This document shows positions 16,447 to 24,486 of a stretch of 36,467 nt of DNA, piece by piece (within the stretch, counting starts at the first letter, position 1; each line of letters begins with the position of its first letter). Source of the DNA: Leptospira sp. (GTDB lineage Bacteria; Spirochaetota; Leptospiria; Leptospirales; Leptospiraceae); assembly GCA_009991425.1 (NCBI GenBank), contig JAACWH010000089.1:1-36467 (forward strand), given 5' to 3'. The notes beneath the pieces were generated by a model. It saw only the letters and a program-made list of their open reading frames with translations. It was not told where the DNA came from and ran no database searches. A program made the translations under genes and the position numbers.

Positions 16447-19272
16447 CTATCTCTCGACTGAGGTAAACCTTGTGATCTCTAGAACTGTATAAACTGATTC
16501 TTGAGAGCTTAAATTCAAGAGAGCTGAATCGCCAACTGCCTTACCAATTAAAGTTTTGGCGAGAGGCGCAAGATAAGAAATAATATTCTTACTAGTATCC
16601 GCATCCCAAGTTCCTAAGATAGAGTAGCTAATTACTTCCTCTGTATCATTAGATTTTAACTTAGCAGTGCAACCAACTCCGATCTTATCAGCTTTGAAGT
16701 TAGAAACATAGTCTTCAAGAACCAAGGCATTTTTCAATTCTTGGTCTAGCCTCTTTATAGCTGCTTGGATCTGAACTTGTTTCTCCATAGCTGCCTTGTA
16801 TTCAGCGTTCTCTCGTAAGTCCCCTTTCTCTTGGGCTTCTCCGATATCACGTGAATTCTCAGCCATTTCAACATTGATCATATGCTCAAGCTCAGCTTTC
16901 TTCTGGTTGATAGCCTTACGAGTAACCAAGAAATGGTTAGGTGGAATCTTGGAGACGATATCATCTTCGTCTTCTTCTTCCATACTTTCATCTTCCCACT
17001 GAATGTTGGTGTTGATTTCAGAAATGATTTCTAGCATTCTTTCTTTCTCTGCATCAGAGATGTAAGGAATCTCTTTGTAAAGCGCATACAACTTTCTAGC
17101 GTATTCATCATCGCCAGTGTCAATTGCTTCTTTGAGAACGTCTTGTGCATTGCCCTTCTCAATTAAAATTCCCTGAGCTTGGTTCTTTAGTTTATTACCT
17201 TTTGTCTCAATTTTATTAAGCGGTTTCAAAATCCTAAGAACACGAAGAACTAGATCACTCAATTTAAAATTAAGATAAGAATAAGACTCTGGAGAATTTA
17301 AAATCGCTTTCATAATCCAAATGAATACTTCTGGAAAGGATTTTGCTTTCTGGCAGATCGTATCTAGAAAATGGTTAAGCTCATTGATCTTCCCTTTTTC
17401 GTGCAGTAAACTCCAAACATATTTGTTTACTTTAACAGGAACTTCAAAGAGTATCGACATGAAAATATCAATAGAATCAGGATGATACTGAGCGATTAAA
17501 TCAACCCAACCCTTCTTCACTTCTAACATAGGAATTGCAGAAGAAAGCTGAACACATTCATCCTTAGATAATGACTTTATAATTGCTTCAACATCTTCTG
17601 GCTTTAGCTTACGAACTACTTCCACTTCTGGAATCGCATCTGGGTTATTTGCTTTTTCTCTAAGAAAAGGCTTAGTAAAAGTATCATCTAACTGATCTAA
17701 GTATAAATACGCAAGAATCTTTCTAGTATTATCCTTAGATATTTCTTCTTGGTTGTATTTCGTATTAAAATGTTCCGCAGCACCTATCGCTTCTTCTGGA
17801 TCTTTAATCACCTGAAGTGCGATATCTAGTTTCTTAAAAATATCTTGTTGGGCTTCATATTTTGCAATGAGTTCGTCAGAAAAAGTGATTTGTTGTTCAT
17901 GGTAGTTCAACTCATCTTTCTTCTTAGGATTCATTCCAATATTAGGGTCTTGCTTTAATGCTTGTTTAGCTTTCTGCCACCACTTAGACCATTCTTCCGC
18001 TTTGATAAATTCACCAATCAGCTCTTGCTTAAGATCGCCAGTAGTCATTACATTGTCATAAGACTTCAACATATCTCTAATAAAGCCTGCTAGATCATTT
18101 TGGAAAAGTTCTTGGATCTCTTCCTTATTCTCATAGTAGCGAACCCAAATATGCTCTTGTTTAAGAGGTTTGAGGGAAGTAATCGCCATTTGGATAGAGA
18201 GCTTGTGATTTTTCTTATCACGGAAATCTACGTAGATTGAATCTCCATTTTCAGAAATAGAAACAATCTTACCAACTCCCCAGTTCCTATGCATAACATA
18301 GTTGCCAGTATCAAATACAATATTTCTTTCAAAATTCGTTAGACAAACTTTAACAGGCTTTCTGTTATTTCCTAAGTCAGAAATTTTGAGAAAGTGTTCC
18401 AAAAGGGAGTGGTCGTTGTATTTCTTGCGGTAAACTCGGATTAGTTCTGTTCTTGCTTTTTGAGCAGTTGGCTCATGATCAAGAATCTTCTTTAAGAAAA
18501 GAATAACCTTATCCCAATCTTCTAAACCTTTGTAAGGCTCAAGGATAGGATAAAGAAGAGTAGCTAGCCTTTGCTTTTCACGGTGGCCAAGAAAAATTCT
18601 TTCTATCTTCTCTATGAAAAGAATATCGTCATAGCTATTGGTAATGATGATTGGCCAAATTTCTTCTAAAGCTTGGAAGTTTTTAGATTTTGCAAATTCT
18701 TCTATCGCTTTCTTTAAATAAATGATCGCTTCGTCTTTATCTTCGTCTAAGATCGAGAGAGCGTATTTCTTTTGTATTTCTGGGTTTTTACGATCTAGTT
18801 TGGCAAGCTTTTCTAGGACAACTTTAAGCTCTTTGTTTTTCTTGAGTTTTTCTAGAGCTTCTGCTTTATAACGTAATGCAATTTTATTGTTTGGATCGTA
18901 TTTTGCAATGTTGTCCGTGATATATTCAATGATCACCCATTTGCCGTGGCTTCTGAACTGCTCCAATAAACTCTTCAATTGAGGAGTTTCTTGCAGAGAA
19001 TTCACGTCCTTGATTAAGGAAATAATCATGAGCAGGTATTTTGCAGAGATGCTTTCTGGGTGCTCTGTTAAATGTTCTTCTATTTTCTCTTTGGCTGAAT
19101 CAAGACGATCAGAGGTTTTGTAACCTTCGAGAATATCATCGTAAATTTTAAATTTAGAAGCAGGAATAGAACCTGCATCCATTCTAATATAAATTTCTTC
19201 ATTGAATAATGAGGTAAGTTTGTCGGCTTCTTGAACCGATTTTTCAGTATCTACAGTAGTAACATCAGACAT
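16447..19272 (-). CDS. greA: giant GreA-family transcription elongation factor with N-terminal helical-repeat and CarD/RID-like regions
   Basis: 941 residues against about 158 for E. coli GreA. The last ~165 residues (from about 776) are a complete GreA: coiled coil with tip 'GDLRENAEYKAA', where D818 and E821 match GreA D41 and E44, followed by the globular domain. GreA enters the RNA polymerase secondary channel and stimulates cleavage of backtracked RNA. Residues about 40-310 are helical, TPR-like. At about 324-370, 'NYVMHRNWGVGKIVSI' and 'DSIYVDF' resemble a CarD/TRCF RNA-polymerase-interacting or KOW-like module; this is my inference. Long GreA proteins are known from Borrelia and Chlamydia, so the size is a lineage trait rather than an assembly error. 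It stands alone between terminators. Confidence 0.9.
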   Translation of the reverse strand: MSDVTTVDTEKSVQEADKLTSLFNEEIYIRMDAGSIPASKFKIYDDILEGYKTSDRLDSAKEKIEEHLTEHPESISAKYLLMIISLIKDVNSLQETPQLKSLLEQFRSHGKWVIIEYITDNIAKYDPNNKIALRYKAEALEKLKKNKELKVVLEKLAKLDRKNPEIQKKYALSILDEDKDEAIIYLKKAIEEFAKSKNFQALEEIWPIIITNSYDDILFIEKIERIFLGHREKQRLATLLYPILEPYKGLEDWDKVILFLKKILDHEPTAQKARTELIRVYRKKYNDHSLLEHFLKISDLGNNRKPVKVCLTNFERNIVFDTGNYVMHRNWGVGKIVSISENGDSIYVDFRDKKNHKLSIQMAITSLKPLKQEHIWVRYYENKEEIQELFQNDLAGFIRDMLKSYDNVMTTGDLKQELIGEFIKAEEWSKWWQKAKQALKQDPNIGMNPKKKDELNYHEQQITFSDELIAKYEAQQDIFKKLDIALQVIKDPEEAIGAAEHFNTKYNQEEISKDNTRKILAYLYLDQLDDTFTKPFLREKANNPDAIPEVEVVRKLKPEDVEAIIKSLSKDECVQLSSAIPMLEVKKGWVDLIAQYHPDSIDIFMSILFEVPVKVNKYVWSLLHEKGKINELNHFLDTICQKAKSFPEVFIWIMKAILNSPESYSYLNFKLSDLVLRVLRILKPLNKIETKGNKLKNQAQGILIEKGNAQDVLKEAIDTGDDEYARKLYALYKEIPYISDAEKERMLEIISEINTNIQWEDESMEEEDEDDIVSKIPPNHFLVTRKAINQKKAELEHMINVEMAENSRDIGEAQEKGDLRENAEYKAAMEKQVQIQAAIKRLDQELKNALVLEDYVSNFKADKIGVGCTAKLKSNDTEEVISYSILGTWDADTSKNIISYLAPLAKTLIGKAVGDSALLNLSSQESVYTVLEITRFTSVER

Positions 19273-19418
19273 TTATGTCAGTCTCCCGTCTTTTCTCGAG
19301 GTTCCTCGAGTTTTGTTTATTGATTTATCCATGAAGGCCAGTTAATTGCGAGGGCGTGCCTTATCTAATAGCTCTTCTTCCTATAGTAAATCCTTAAGTT
19401 CTTTTGTAAAGAATAAAA

Positions 19419-19442
19419 AAACCCCTAGATTTCTAGGGGTTT
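19419..19442 (-). terminator. intrinsic terminator downstream of flaA1
   Basis: AAACCCCTAGA (19419-19429) and TCTAGGGGTTT (19432-19442) form an almost perfect palindrome. On the minus strand the hairpin is followed by a run of Ts (A-run at 19414-19420), as expected for termination of the flaA2-flaA1 transcript. It could also work weakly in the other direction. Confidence 0.8.
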
Positions 19443-19447
19443 CAACC

Positions 19448-19473
19448 AAATCCTCGGGAAGTTGAGAGGATTT
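19448..19473 (-). terminator. second hairpin between flaA1 and its main terminator
   Basis: AAATCCTC (19448-19455) and GAGGATTT (19466-19473) form an 8-bp stem with a 10-base loop, 50 bp past the flaA1 stop and just ahead of the T-tailed hairpin. It probably protects the mRNA 3' end or gives tandem termination. Confidence 0.5.
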
Positions 19474-19523
19474 AAGGGTTCAGGATAAAAATTTTGTCAA
19501 TTCTAGTGATTGAAAACTTAGGC

Positions 19524-20513
19524 TTATTGGCCGTTGTTTCCACCACCGTTGCCACCACAATCGCGGATTTTTGATCCAGTATTGAGTGCCCCTGATTTTT
19601 CGAGCATTTTCTCTAATTTTAACTTATTGTTACAATCTTCTTGGTCAAAATCAAGAGTTGCGCCATCGAAGTGAACTTCGAAAGTATCTGAGAGAACTCT
19701 AAGTTCATCAAAGAAAATATATACTAATTCTTGTGAAGTAGTTGGTTTCGATCTTAGTTTGAACTGTTCGAATACCAATGTCTTGATTTGAGGATAGGAA
19801 TCTACACCCTGTGGAACTCCGACTGGAATTTGCACAGAAAGAGGTCTCCAACCTACGAAATCAACTGATCCAAACTGGAAAATATGGCTATCGCCCTTCC
19901 AGTCTTTGAACCAACCTTCTAGATTGTATTCATTTCCACGTCCACAGACCCAAACCGAAACTGCCTTGGAAGAACCAGGAAGCTCTAAACCATACAGTTT
20001 TTCTTGTTTTCTCTCGTTGTTGGAGTCAAGATACGGTTTACTTCGAATAATTTCATATTCTTTGGTTCTGGGAGGTCGAATGGATACAACATTATGACCA
20101 GGATACATGAACTGGAATTTTACACCCAGAATCTTGGCATTTCCCGCTTCGACATTTTTCACATCGCCTGGCTTTCCTGGGATTAATTTCACCTCACGGA
20201 TCACCTGTGGTGCCGCTTTTGGATCATTGAGGACAGGATTATATGGTGCATTTTCATCATATTTCATGTCACCATTTCCATCACGATTCTCACCATCTTT
20301 GTCAGTGAATACCTGCCAGCCGTAGGGAGCCTCTCCAGCCGGATTATCCCAGCTTTCGATTGTGATAGCACGTAGTTCCATGGATGAAATATCTGATCCA
20401 GTAGCTGTTTGAACACCCTTAGAGACATTGTAACCTGCAGATGCAAAGCCAATGAGTCCTAGAGAAATTATGGTAGCAGATGAAATTATGCTAAGTTTCA
20501 AATTTTCTTTCAT
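19524..20513 (-). CDS. flaA1: flagellar filament outer-layer (sheath) protein FlaA1
   Basis: 329 residues from ATG 20513, which has 'AAGAGGT' 7 bases upstream; an in-frame TTG six codons earlier is less likely. A signal peptide ends at about 'GFASA'. The mature part matches the spirochetal FlaA family: '[14 protein letters not shown]', '[20 protein letters not shown]' and '[17 protein letters not shown]'. FlaA coats the FlaB core of the periplasmic flagellum. The C-terminus is Gly/Asn-rich. It starts 11 bp after the flaA2 stop, so both are one operon. The 1/2 naming follows the Leptospira convention as I recall it (flaA2 upstream and shorter). Confidence 0.85.
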   Translation of the reverse strand: MKENLKLSIISSATIISLGLIGFASAGYNVSKGVQTATGSDISSMELRAITIESWDNPAGEAPYGWQVFTDKDGENRDGNGDMKYDENAPYNPVLNDPKAAPQVIREVKLIPGKPGDVKNVEAGNAKILGVKFQFMYPGHNVVSIRPPRTKEYEIIRSKPYLDSNNERKQEKLYGLELPGSSKAVSVWVCGRGNEYNLEGWFKDWKGDSHIFQFGSVDFVGWRPLSVQIPVGVPQGVDSYPQIKTLVFEQFKLRSKPTTSQELVYIFFDELRVLSDTFEVHFDGATLDFDQEDCNNKLKLEKMLEKSGALNTGSKIRDCGGNGGGNNGQ

Positions 20514-20524
20514 AATACGACCTC

Positions 20525-21256
20525 TTACCAATTGTCCTTGATTTCAGAACCAGGGTATTTAGCTTCGCTACGATCTGTTCTTAGTTCAAGATCATCCACG
20601 TAGAAATAGAAATCTCCCCCTACTTCATGGACATCACTTGTAACAAAAAGAGAAACAAAGTGAAGATTTTTATCCAAAAGCGCAAATCTTGTGCTCTGTG
20701 GAATAAATCCTGGAATAGTCGCTGTCATTTTTCTCCAACCGAAGAAATCTAAGCGACCTAATCGAACATTATGAGTATTTTGCTTGTAGTCTCGAAATTT
20801 TGCAAATAAAGTATGTCTGTACTTGCGACCGAGAACCCAAACGGACACTTGTCTCGCCTTACCTTTGATGATATATTCATGTGGTGGAGACAGTTCAACA
20901 CGGTCAAATCCTCTTACATTGAAGTAAGATTTGACACCCAAGAAATGGTTTTTATCTATTTGATCGCCACCATTGTCTGGAACTGTATTATCATCGAATA
21001 CATCTTTGATTAAGCCTCTTTGAACCATTTTTAAAGTTTTAGTTTCGCCTAGAGGTGTTGTTGATTTCACCCTCCAATCTTCTGCTTCTTCAAAATCATC
21101 CAAAATCAGCCTTTTTAACGGACCATCATCTGGATTTTGCGTACCAGCTTGACCGCCACCTGTTGGACCACCTTGGTCACCAGCTGCTTGAGCAAATAAA
21201 ATATTTGCAGCCAACAACATAACCAAGATCACGAATAAAGATTTGAACTTCCCCAT
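20525..21256 (-). CDS. flaA2: flagellar filament outer-layer (sheath) protein FlaA2
   Basis: 243 residues from ATG 21256, with 'GGGAG' 8 bases upstream; an ATG at 21271 is in frame but would place this ribosome site inside the gene. A signal peptide ends at about 'ILFAQA'. The protein shares FlaA marks with its neighbour: '[20 protein letters not shown]', '[10 protein letters not shown]' and '[13 protein letters not shown]'. It is a periplasmic filament sheath protein, exported by the Sec route. It is the first gene of the flaA2-flaA1 operon and diverges from the PilZ gene across about 500 bp. Confidence 0.85.
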   Translation of the reverse strand: MGKFKSLFVILVMLLAANILFAQAAGDQGGPTGGGQAGTQNPDDGPLKRLILDDFEEAEDWRVKSTTPLGETKTLKMVQRGLIKDVFDDNTVPDNGGDQIDKNHFLGVKSYFNVRGFDRVELSPPHEYIIKGKARQVSVWVLGRKYRHTLFAKFRDYKQNTHNVRLGRLDFFGWRKMTATIPGFIPQSTRFALLDKNLHFVSLFVTSDVHEVGGDFYFYVDDLELRTDRSEAKYPGSEIKDNW

Positions 21257-21623
21257 GAGACTTTCTCCCATCTATGATTTTCCTGAACCACTTCATCAGC
21301 GATTCTATTTTTATTTTTTTTATACGAATCAATCTTACGATCAATTCCTTTTTTAGAGGAAAAACCTAGCCTATTTACTACCCAAGCATTCTCAGATGAA
21401 TCAGTAAATCTGTTTTGACTTTTCTTCTGCTTACTAGCTAATATCGGAGAAAAATGAGGGAAAATTAGGGATTTAAAAAAAAATCCTTCAATGCTCAGAA
21501 AAAGGGAAAAAATCTAAGAATTGACTAGCTTAAATATTTTTTATAAGATTCAAATAAATAATCCCCTAAAACTGAACTGCGTTCTTTTATTTTTCCTCCA
21601 AATATAGTAAGGAAAAGCCTTAA

Positions 21624-21640
21624 TGCTTATTTTATAAGCA
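21624..21640. promoter_or_regulatory. TGCTTAT/ATAAGCA dyad, candidate activator site
   Basis: Perfect 7-bp arms, TGCTTAT (21624-21630) and ATAAGCA (21634-21640), around TTT. The centre lies about 93 bp before the -12 element of the sigma-54 promoter, where bacterial enhancer-binding proteins commonly bind. Function is inferred from position and symmetry only. Confidence 0.4.
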
Positions 21641-21710
21641 AAATAGTACTAATCTGTCTATAGAATCAGCAAAAGATTGGCATTCCAAGGCATCCCAAGA
21701 TCCATTTTTT

Positions 21711-21726
21711 TGGCACGAAACTTGCA
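21711..21726 (+). promoter_or_regulatory. sigma-54 (RpoN) promoter of the PilZ gene
   Basis: TGGCACG (21711-21717), AAAC, TTGCA (21722-21726), preceded by T: a full match to the consensus YTGGCACGrNNNTTGCW, with GG at 21712-21713 and GC at 21724-21725 in correct spacing. The expected transcript start is about 21737, 23 bases before the ATG. A TATAAT hexamer (21728-21733) overlaps just downstream, but 17 bases before it there is only a T-run, so a sigma-70 promoter is the weaker reading. Confidence 0.8.
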
Positions 21727-21759
21727 GTATAATAGGTAACTCAGAATGAGGAGTTAAAT

Positions 21760-22104
21760 ATGAATACGAAAGAAAGAAATAGAGAAAGAGTCTCAGCGAG
21801 TGAGATGAGAGAATTCCAAATTAAAGTTTATCAAAAAAACGGAGAAGCAGAATTCATTCAATGTTTTATCAAGAATATTTCAGAATCAGGGATGGCTGGT
21901 TTTGTTACAGGAACTCTAGACTTAAAAGAGTCCGATTTAATCTCAGGAGTGATCGAAGGCGAAGACTTTAATATCAAAATTCGATACGAAGGAACTATCT
22001 CTTGGGTAAAAGCAGGAGTTGATTCGATACAATTTGGAGTGACTTTCGCAAAAGAAATCATGCTACCAGATGTGTTAATAGCAAGACTTATGGCTGTAGC
22101 ATAA
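21760..22104 (+). CDS. PilZ-domain c-di-GMP binding protein
   Basis: 114 residues, essentially one PilZ domain. Both halves of the c-di-GMP site are present: R6-x3-R10 in 'RNRERV' and the N-x-S-x-x-G motif 'NISESGMAGF' (from N39). The barrel continues through 'IRYEGTISWVKAG' and 'IQFGVTF'. Such stand-alone PilZ proteins bind c-di-GMP and then alter a partner, often in motility, adhesion or polysaccharide export. 'GGAG' lies at 21750-21753, 6 bases before the ATG. It has its own sigma-54 promoter and a strong terminator, so it is monocistronic. Its divergence from flaA2-flaA1 hints at a flagellar role but does not prove it. Confidence 0.88.
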   Translation: MNTKERNRERVSASEMREFQIKVYQKNGEAEFIQCFIKNISESGMAGFVTGTLDLKESDLISGVIEGEDFNIKIRYEGTISWVKAGVDSIQFGVTFAKEIMLPDVLIARLMAVA

Positions 22105-22158
22105 GTTTTAAGTATAAAGTTTTTTCAATCCTACAATACTCCATCCGAGAATCTTTGG

Positions 22159-22190
22159 GCCCGTCCATAAGGACGGGCTATCTTTTTTTT
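22159..22190 (+). terminator. strong intrinsic terminator after the PilZ gene
   Basis: GCCCGTCC (22159-22166), loop ATAA, GGACGGGC (22171-22178), then TATC and a run of eight Ts. A textbook rho-independent terminator 55 bp after the stop codon. Confidence 0.92.
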
Positions 22191-22213
22191 AAACAACAAC
22201 CGATAATTAAATC

Positions 22214-23143
22214 ATGGCAATACGTCATCTTATATCATGGAAAGACTGGTCAGATTCTGAAATAGAATCTCTATTGGATTTTGCAATTTATGTAAAAAAA
22301 CACCGTGTCTTCTTCGCGGGTCATATGCATGGACGCTCCCTTGCTATGCTCTTTCAGAAAACATCTACTCGAACTCGAGTTTCCTTTGAAGCAGGAATGA
22401 CGGAATTAGGTGGACATGCAATCTTTCTAGATTGGATTGCATCCAACTTTCAATTGTCAGACATAGACTTCGAAGCAGAATACTTGTCTCGAAATGTCTC
22501 TATCATCATGGCTCGTTTGAAAAAGCATGAAGATCTCTTAACTCTACTTAGAGGTTCCAAAGTTCCGCTGATCAATGGCTGTGACAATTTGTATCATCCC
22601 TGCCAATCTTTAGCCGATATACTTACCATTTATCTAGACACTGATAAGAAGCCGAAGGATCTAAAGATTGTATATATAGGAGTTCACAACAATGTGGCAA
22701 ACTCTCTCGTAGAAATCACTGCTGCTCTTGGAATTCACCTCACTTTAGTTACTCCCATTGCCAAAAAAGATTCCATAGCCGTCCAAGCGATTGAAAGAGC
22801 AGAGAAAAAAAAAACCATCTCTTGGGAAAAAGAACTTACTCCAGCTATCAAAGATGCGGACTATATCTATACAGATACCTGGGTTGATATGGAATTTTTC
22901 AATGATCCAAACTATTCAGAAGAAAAAGAATCACGTATAGAAACTATGATGCCTTTCCAGATCAATGCAGAACTTCTCAAACATACAAAGGCAAAAGTTA
23001 TGCATGACATGCCCATCCATGCAGGCTATGAAATCACAAGAGAAGTTGTGGAATCAGGAAGATCAATCATATTCAGCCAAGCTGAGAATAGACTCGATGC
23101 TCAGAAAGCAATTATATTGGAACTGTTGGAGAAATCAGAATAG
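22214..23143 (+). CDS. ornithine/aspartate carbamoyltransferase family protein with altered substrate motif
   Basis: 309 residues, the usual length for ornithine carbamoyltransferase. The carbamoyl-phosphate half is canonical: 'STRTR' (51-55) and 'HPCQ' (128-131). The second-substrate half is not: where ornithine enzymes have the SMG loop this one has 'DTWVDMEFFNDP' (from D221), and the catalytic 'HCLP' is replaced by 'HDMP' (264-267), so the ligand cysteine is an aspartate. 'SQAENRLDAQKAI' near the end is family-like. It may be an arginine-synthesis enzyme of a divergent branch (argF) or act on another amine or a modified ornithine. No arg genes adjoin it. It lies between the PilZ terminator and a GC-rich repeat. 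Confidence 0.8.
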   Translation: MAIRHLISWKDWSDSEIESLLDFAIYVKKHRVFFAGHMHGRSLAMLFQKTSTRTRVSFEAGMTELGGHAIFLDWIASNFQLSDIDFEAEYLSRNVSIIMARLKKHEDLLTLLRGSKVPLINGCDNLYHPCQSLADILTIYLDTDKKPKDLKIVYIGVHNNVANSLVEITAALGIHLTLVTPIAKKDSIAVQAIERAEKKKTISWEKELTPAIKDADYIYTDTWVDMEFFNDPNYSEEKESRIETMMPFQINAELLKHTKAKVMHDMPIHAGYEITREVVESGRSIIFSQAENRLDAQKAIILELLEKSE

Positions 23144-23150
23144 CGAAGTG

Positions 23151-23350
23151 CCTGCCTTCCTCGCGCCCGGTGGCCAGTTGGGTCTGCCAAAGTCGCTGCG
23201 GAGGAAGTCAATCGCAGAGGGTTGTGGTTTAATGATTTTTTTTTAGTTTAGAGCAGAACAATCCGTCCTCGAACGGGTTAGTAAGTTAATAATAATAGTT
23301 AAATACATTGGCCAGCGATGTCTATCAAAGTCGCTGCGGTGGCAGGCGCG
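23151..23350. repeat. GC-rich composite intergenic repeat, copy A
   Basis: It fills the space between convergent genes and is far richer in G+C than its surroundings. Two 30-base segments, 23172-23201 and 23310-23339, match at about 24 of 30 positions and share 'CAAAGTCGCTGCGG'. The first lies in a fold-back with arms CTTCCTC (23156-23162) and GAGGAAG (23201-23207). The second has arms CAGCGA (23313-23318) and TCGCTG (23331-23336). Between them, 23251-23270 matches 35293-35312 at 17 of 20 positions. Probably a degenerate, non-coding dispersed element; no transposase is seen. Confidence 0.65.
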
Positions 23351-23387
23351 CAGCTTCGTTGTTGTGATCTTATGATTTAGCTTTGCT

Positions 23388-24440
23388 CTATAAGCTTGCC
23401 AGAAGAGCTCGCCAGTCTTCGCTTTCGGGTGATCCTGGTTTTCTTTTACCAAAAAATTGGACAATCAGTTCATCTTCCTCATCATAGACTTCTATAGATT
23501 GGACATCACCGTCTATAGTAGGTTTGTTGACCCACCATACTTGAGATATTTTATCCTCACGAAGATGAAGATTGAATTCTTCATCCATTATATTGACCCA
23601 AGGGCCTAAAATTTTTATATTGTGGACTAGCCCTGTATGGATTTGAACTATTCCTGGATTGTAGTTAAAAACCATTATAGAAACTTCCTTTTCAGATGCT
23701 TTTTCAAGTAGAATTCGAATATCCTCTACTTTCATTCGTTTGGTAAATTTACCTTCTGCAAGCTTCATTGATTGCAATCGATTGATATTGTATTTACGAA
23801 GCAAACCAAAGAACTCATGGGTATCTTTTAATTCAGACCAGGCTTGCAGAAATCCATCTACTTCAGTTTGTATTGGATTATTTAGAATAATTTCTTGCTT
23901 TATTTTTTGTTCAACAACAAGTTTGATTTTACTTGTAAAACGAAAATTTTCAACAAGATCATCAAAAGCATTGATGTCACTTTTATTATTTAAATGTATT
24001 TTGTGGATTGCTGTGCCATACTTATTGAAAAATTGTAAACTTCTCTTGGTATTCCCATCTGTATTAGCCTCAATAATTGCCAAAGAATATTTCCATTCTG
24101 AGAAAAAAATTCTAAGATCGATATCTTCCCCTGCGATAAGACCCATCTGACCCATTAAGGAAAGTTCACCATAAACACCTTTTCTTTCATGAACACAAAA
24201 TTCATTTCTAGAGAGTGCCATTACATAACCCAGATTTTTTACTTGTGCAATAATATCAGATGGTTTCTCTTTTAAAATGATTACCTGTGGATCTTCCGAG
24301 TCAATATCAGTTAATATTAGTTCCAACTCAGAGACTTTTAACAATTCTGCGCAATCTTTGATGCGAAGTTTTTGGTTTTCTAACTTTAATTCATTCCATC
24401 TTTCTTTGAGGCTTAATTCCCTTTCTTGTTCTTTATTCAT
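23388..24440 (-). CDS. hmuS: hemin-degrading/heme-handling factor, HemS/HmuS/ChuS family
   Basis: 350 residues, matching the family's two-fold structure. N-terminal half: 'GYVMALSRNEFCVHERKG' and 'IDLRIFFSEWKYSLAI', with 'GTAIHKIHL'. C-terminal half: 'VQIHTGLVHNIKILGPW', 'NLHLREDKISQVWWVNKPT' and 'FFGKRKPGSPE'. These cytoplasmic proteins accept heme from the HmuTUV importer and in several species break it down or pass it on. 'AAGGAG' lies 7 bases before the ATG. It is the last gene of hmuTUVS, 46 bp after hmuV, and its own strong ribosome site suggests high expression. No canonical heme oxygenase is nearby, so this is the only candidate here for iron release. Confidence 0.92.
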   Translation of the reverse strand: MNKEQERELSLKERWNELKLENQKLRIKDCAELLKVSELELILTDIDSEDPQVIILKEKPSDIIAQVKNLGYVMALSRNEFCVHERKGVYGELSLMGQMGLIAGEDIDLRIFFSEWKYSLAIIEANTDGNTKRSLQFFNKYGTAIHKIHLNNKSDINAFDDLVENFRFTSKIKLVVEQKIKQEIILNNPIQTEVDGFLQAWSELKDTHEFFGLLRKYNINRLQSMKLAEGKFTKRMKVEDIRILLEKASEKEVSIMVFNYNPGIVQIHTGLVHNIKILGPWVNIMDEEFNLHLREDKISQVWWVNKPTIDGDVQSIEVYDEEDELIVQFFGKRKPGSPESEDWRALLASL

Positions 24441-24486
24441 TTTTAACTCCTTAAAATTTTAAATCTTTTATAATTTCTTATCTTAT

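Larger units (their letters stand above)
21257..21759. other. long divergent control region between flaA2 and the PilZ gene
   Basis: About 500 bp without a supportable gene. It is very A/T-rich, with homopolymer tracts near 21308-21320 and 21475-21483. Contents I can name: a small hairpin GGATTT (21469-21474)/AAATCC (21481-21486), the dyad at 21624-21640 and the sigma-54 promoter at 21711-21726. For flaA2 on the minus strand I see several AT-rich -10-like words but no convincing sigma-70 or sigma-28 pair. Confidence 0.6.

Noticed and set aside
21679..21692. Second sigma-54-like site (TTGGCATTCCAAGGCA)
   Set aside because: GG and GC are separated by nine bases rather than ten and the conserved CACG and TTGC parts are missing.
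23740..24150. Plus-strand 136-codon frame antisense to hmuS
   Set aside because: Fully inside a conserved gene on the other strand, no family marks and no ribosome site.
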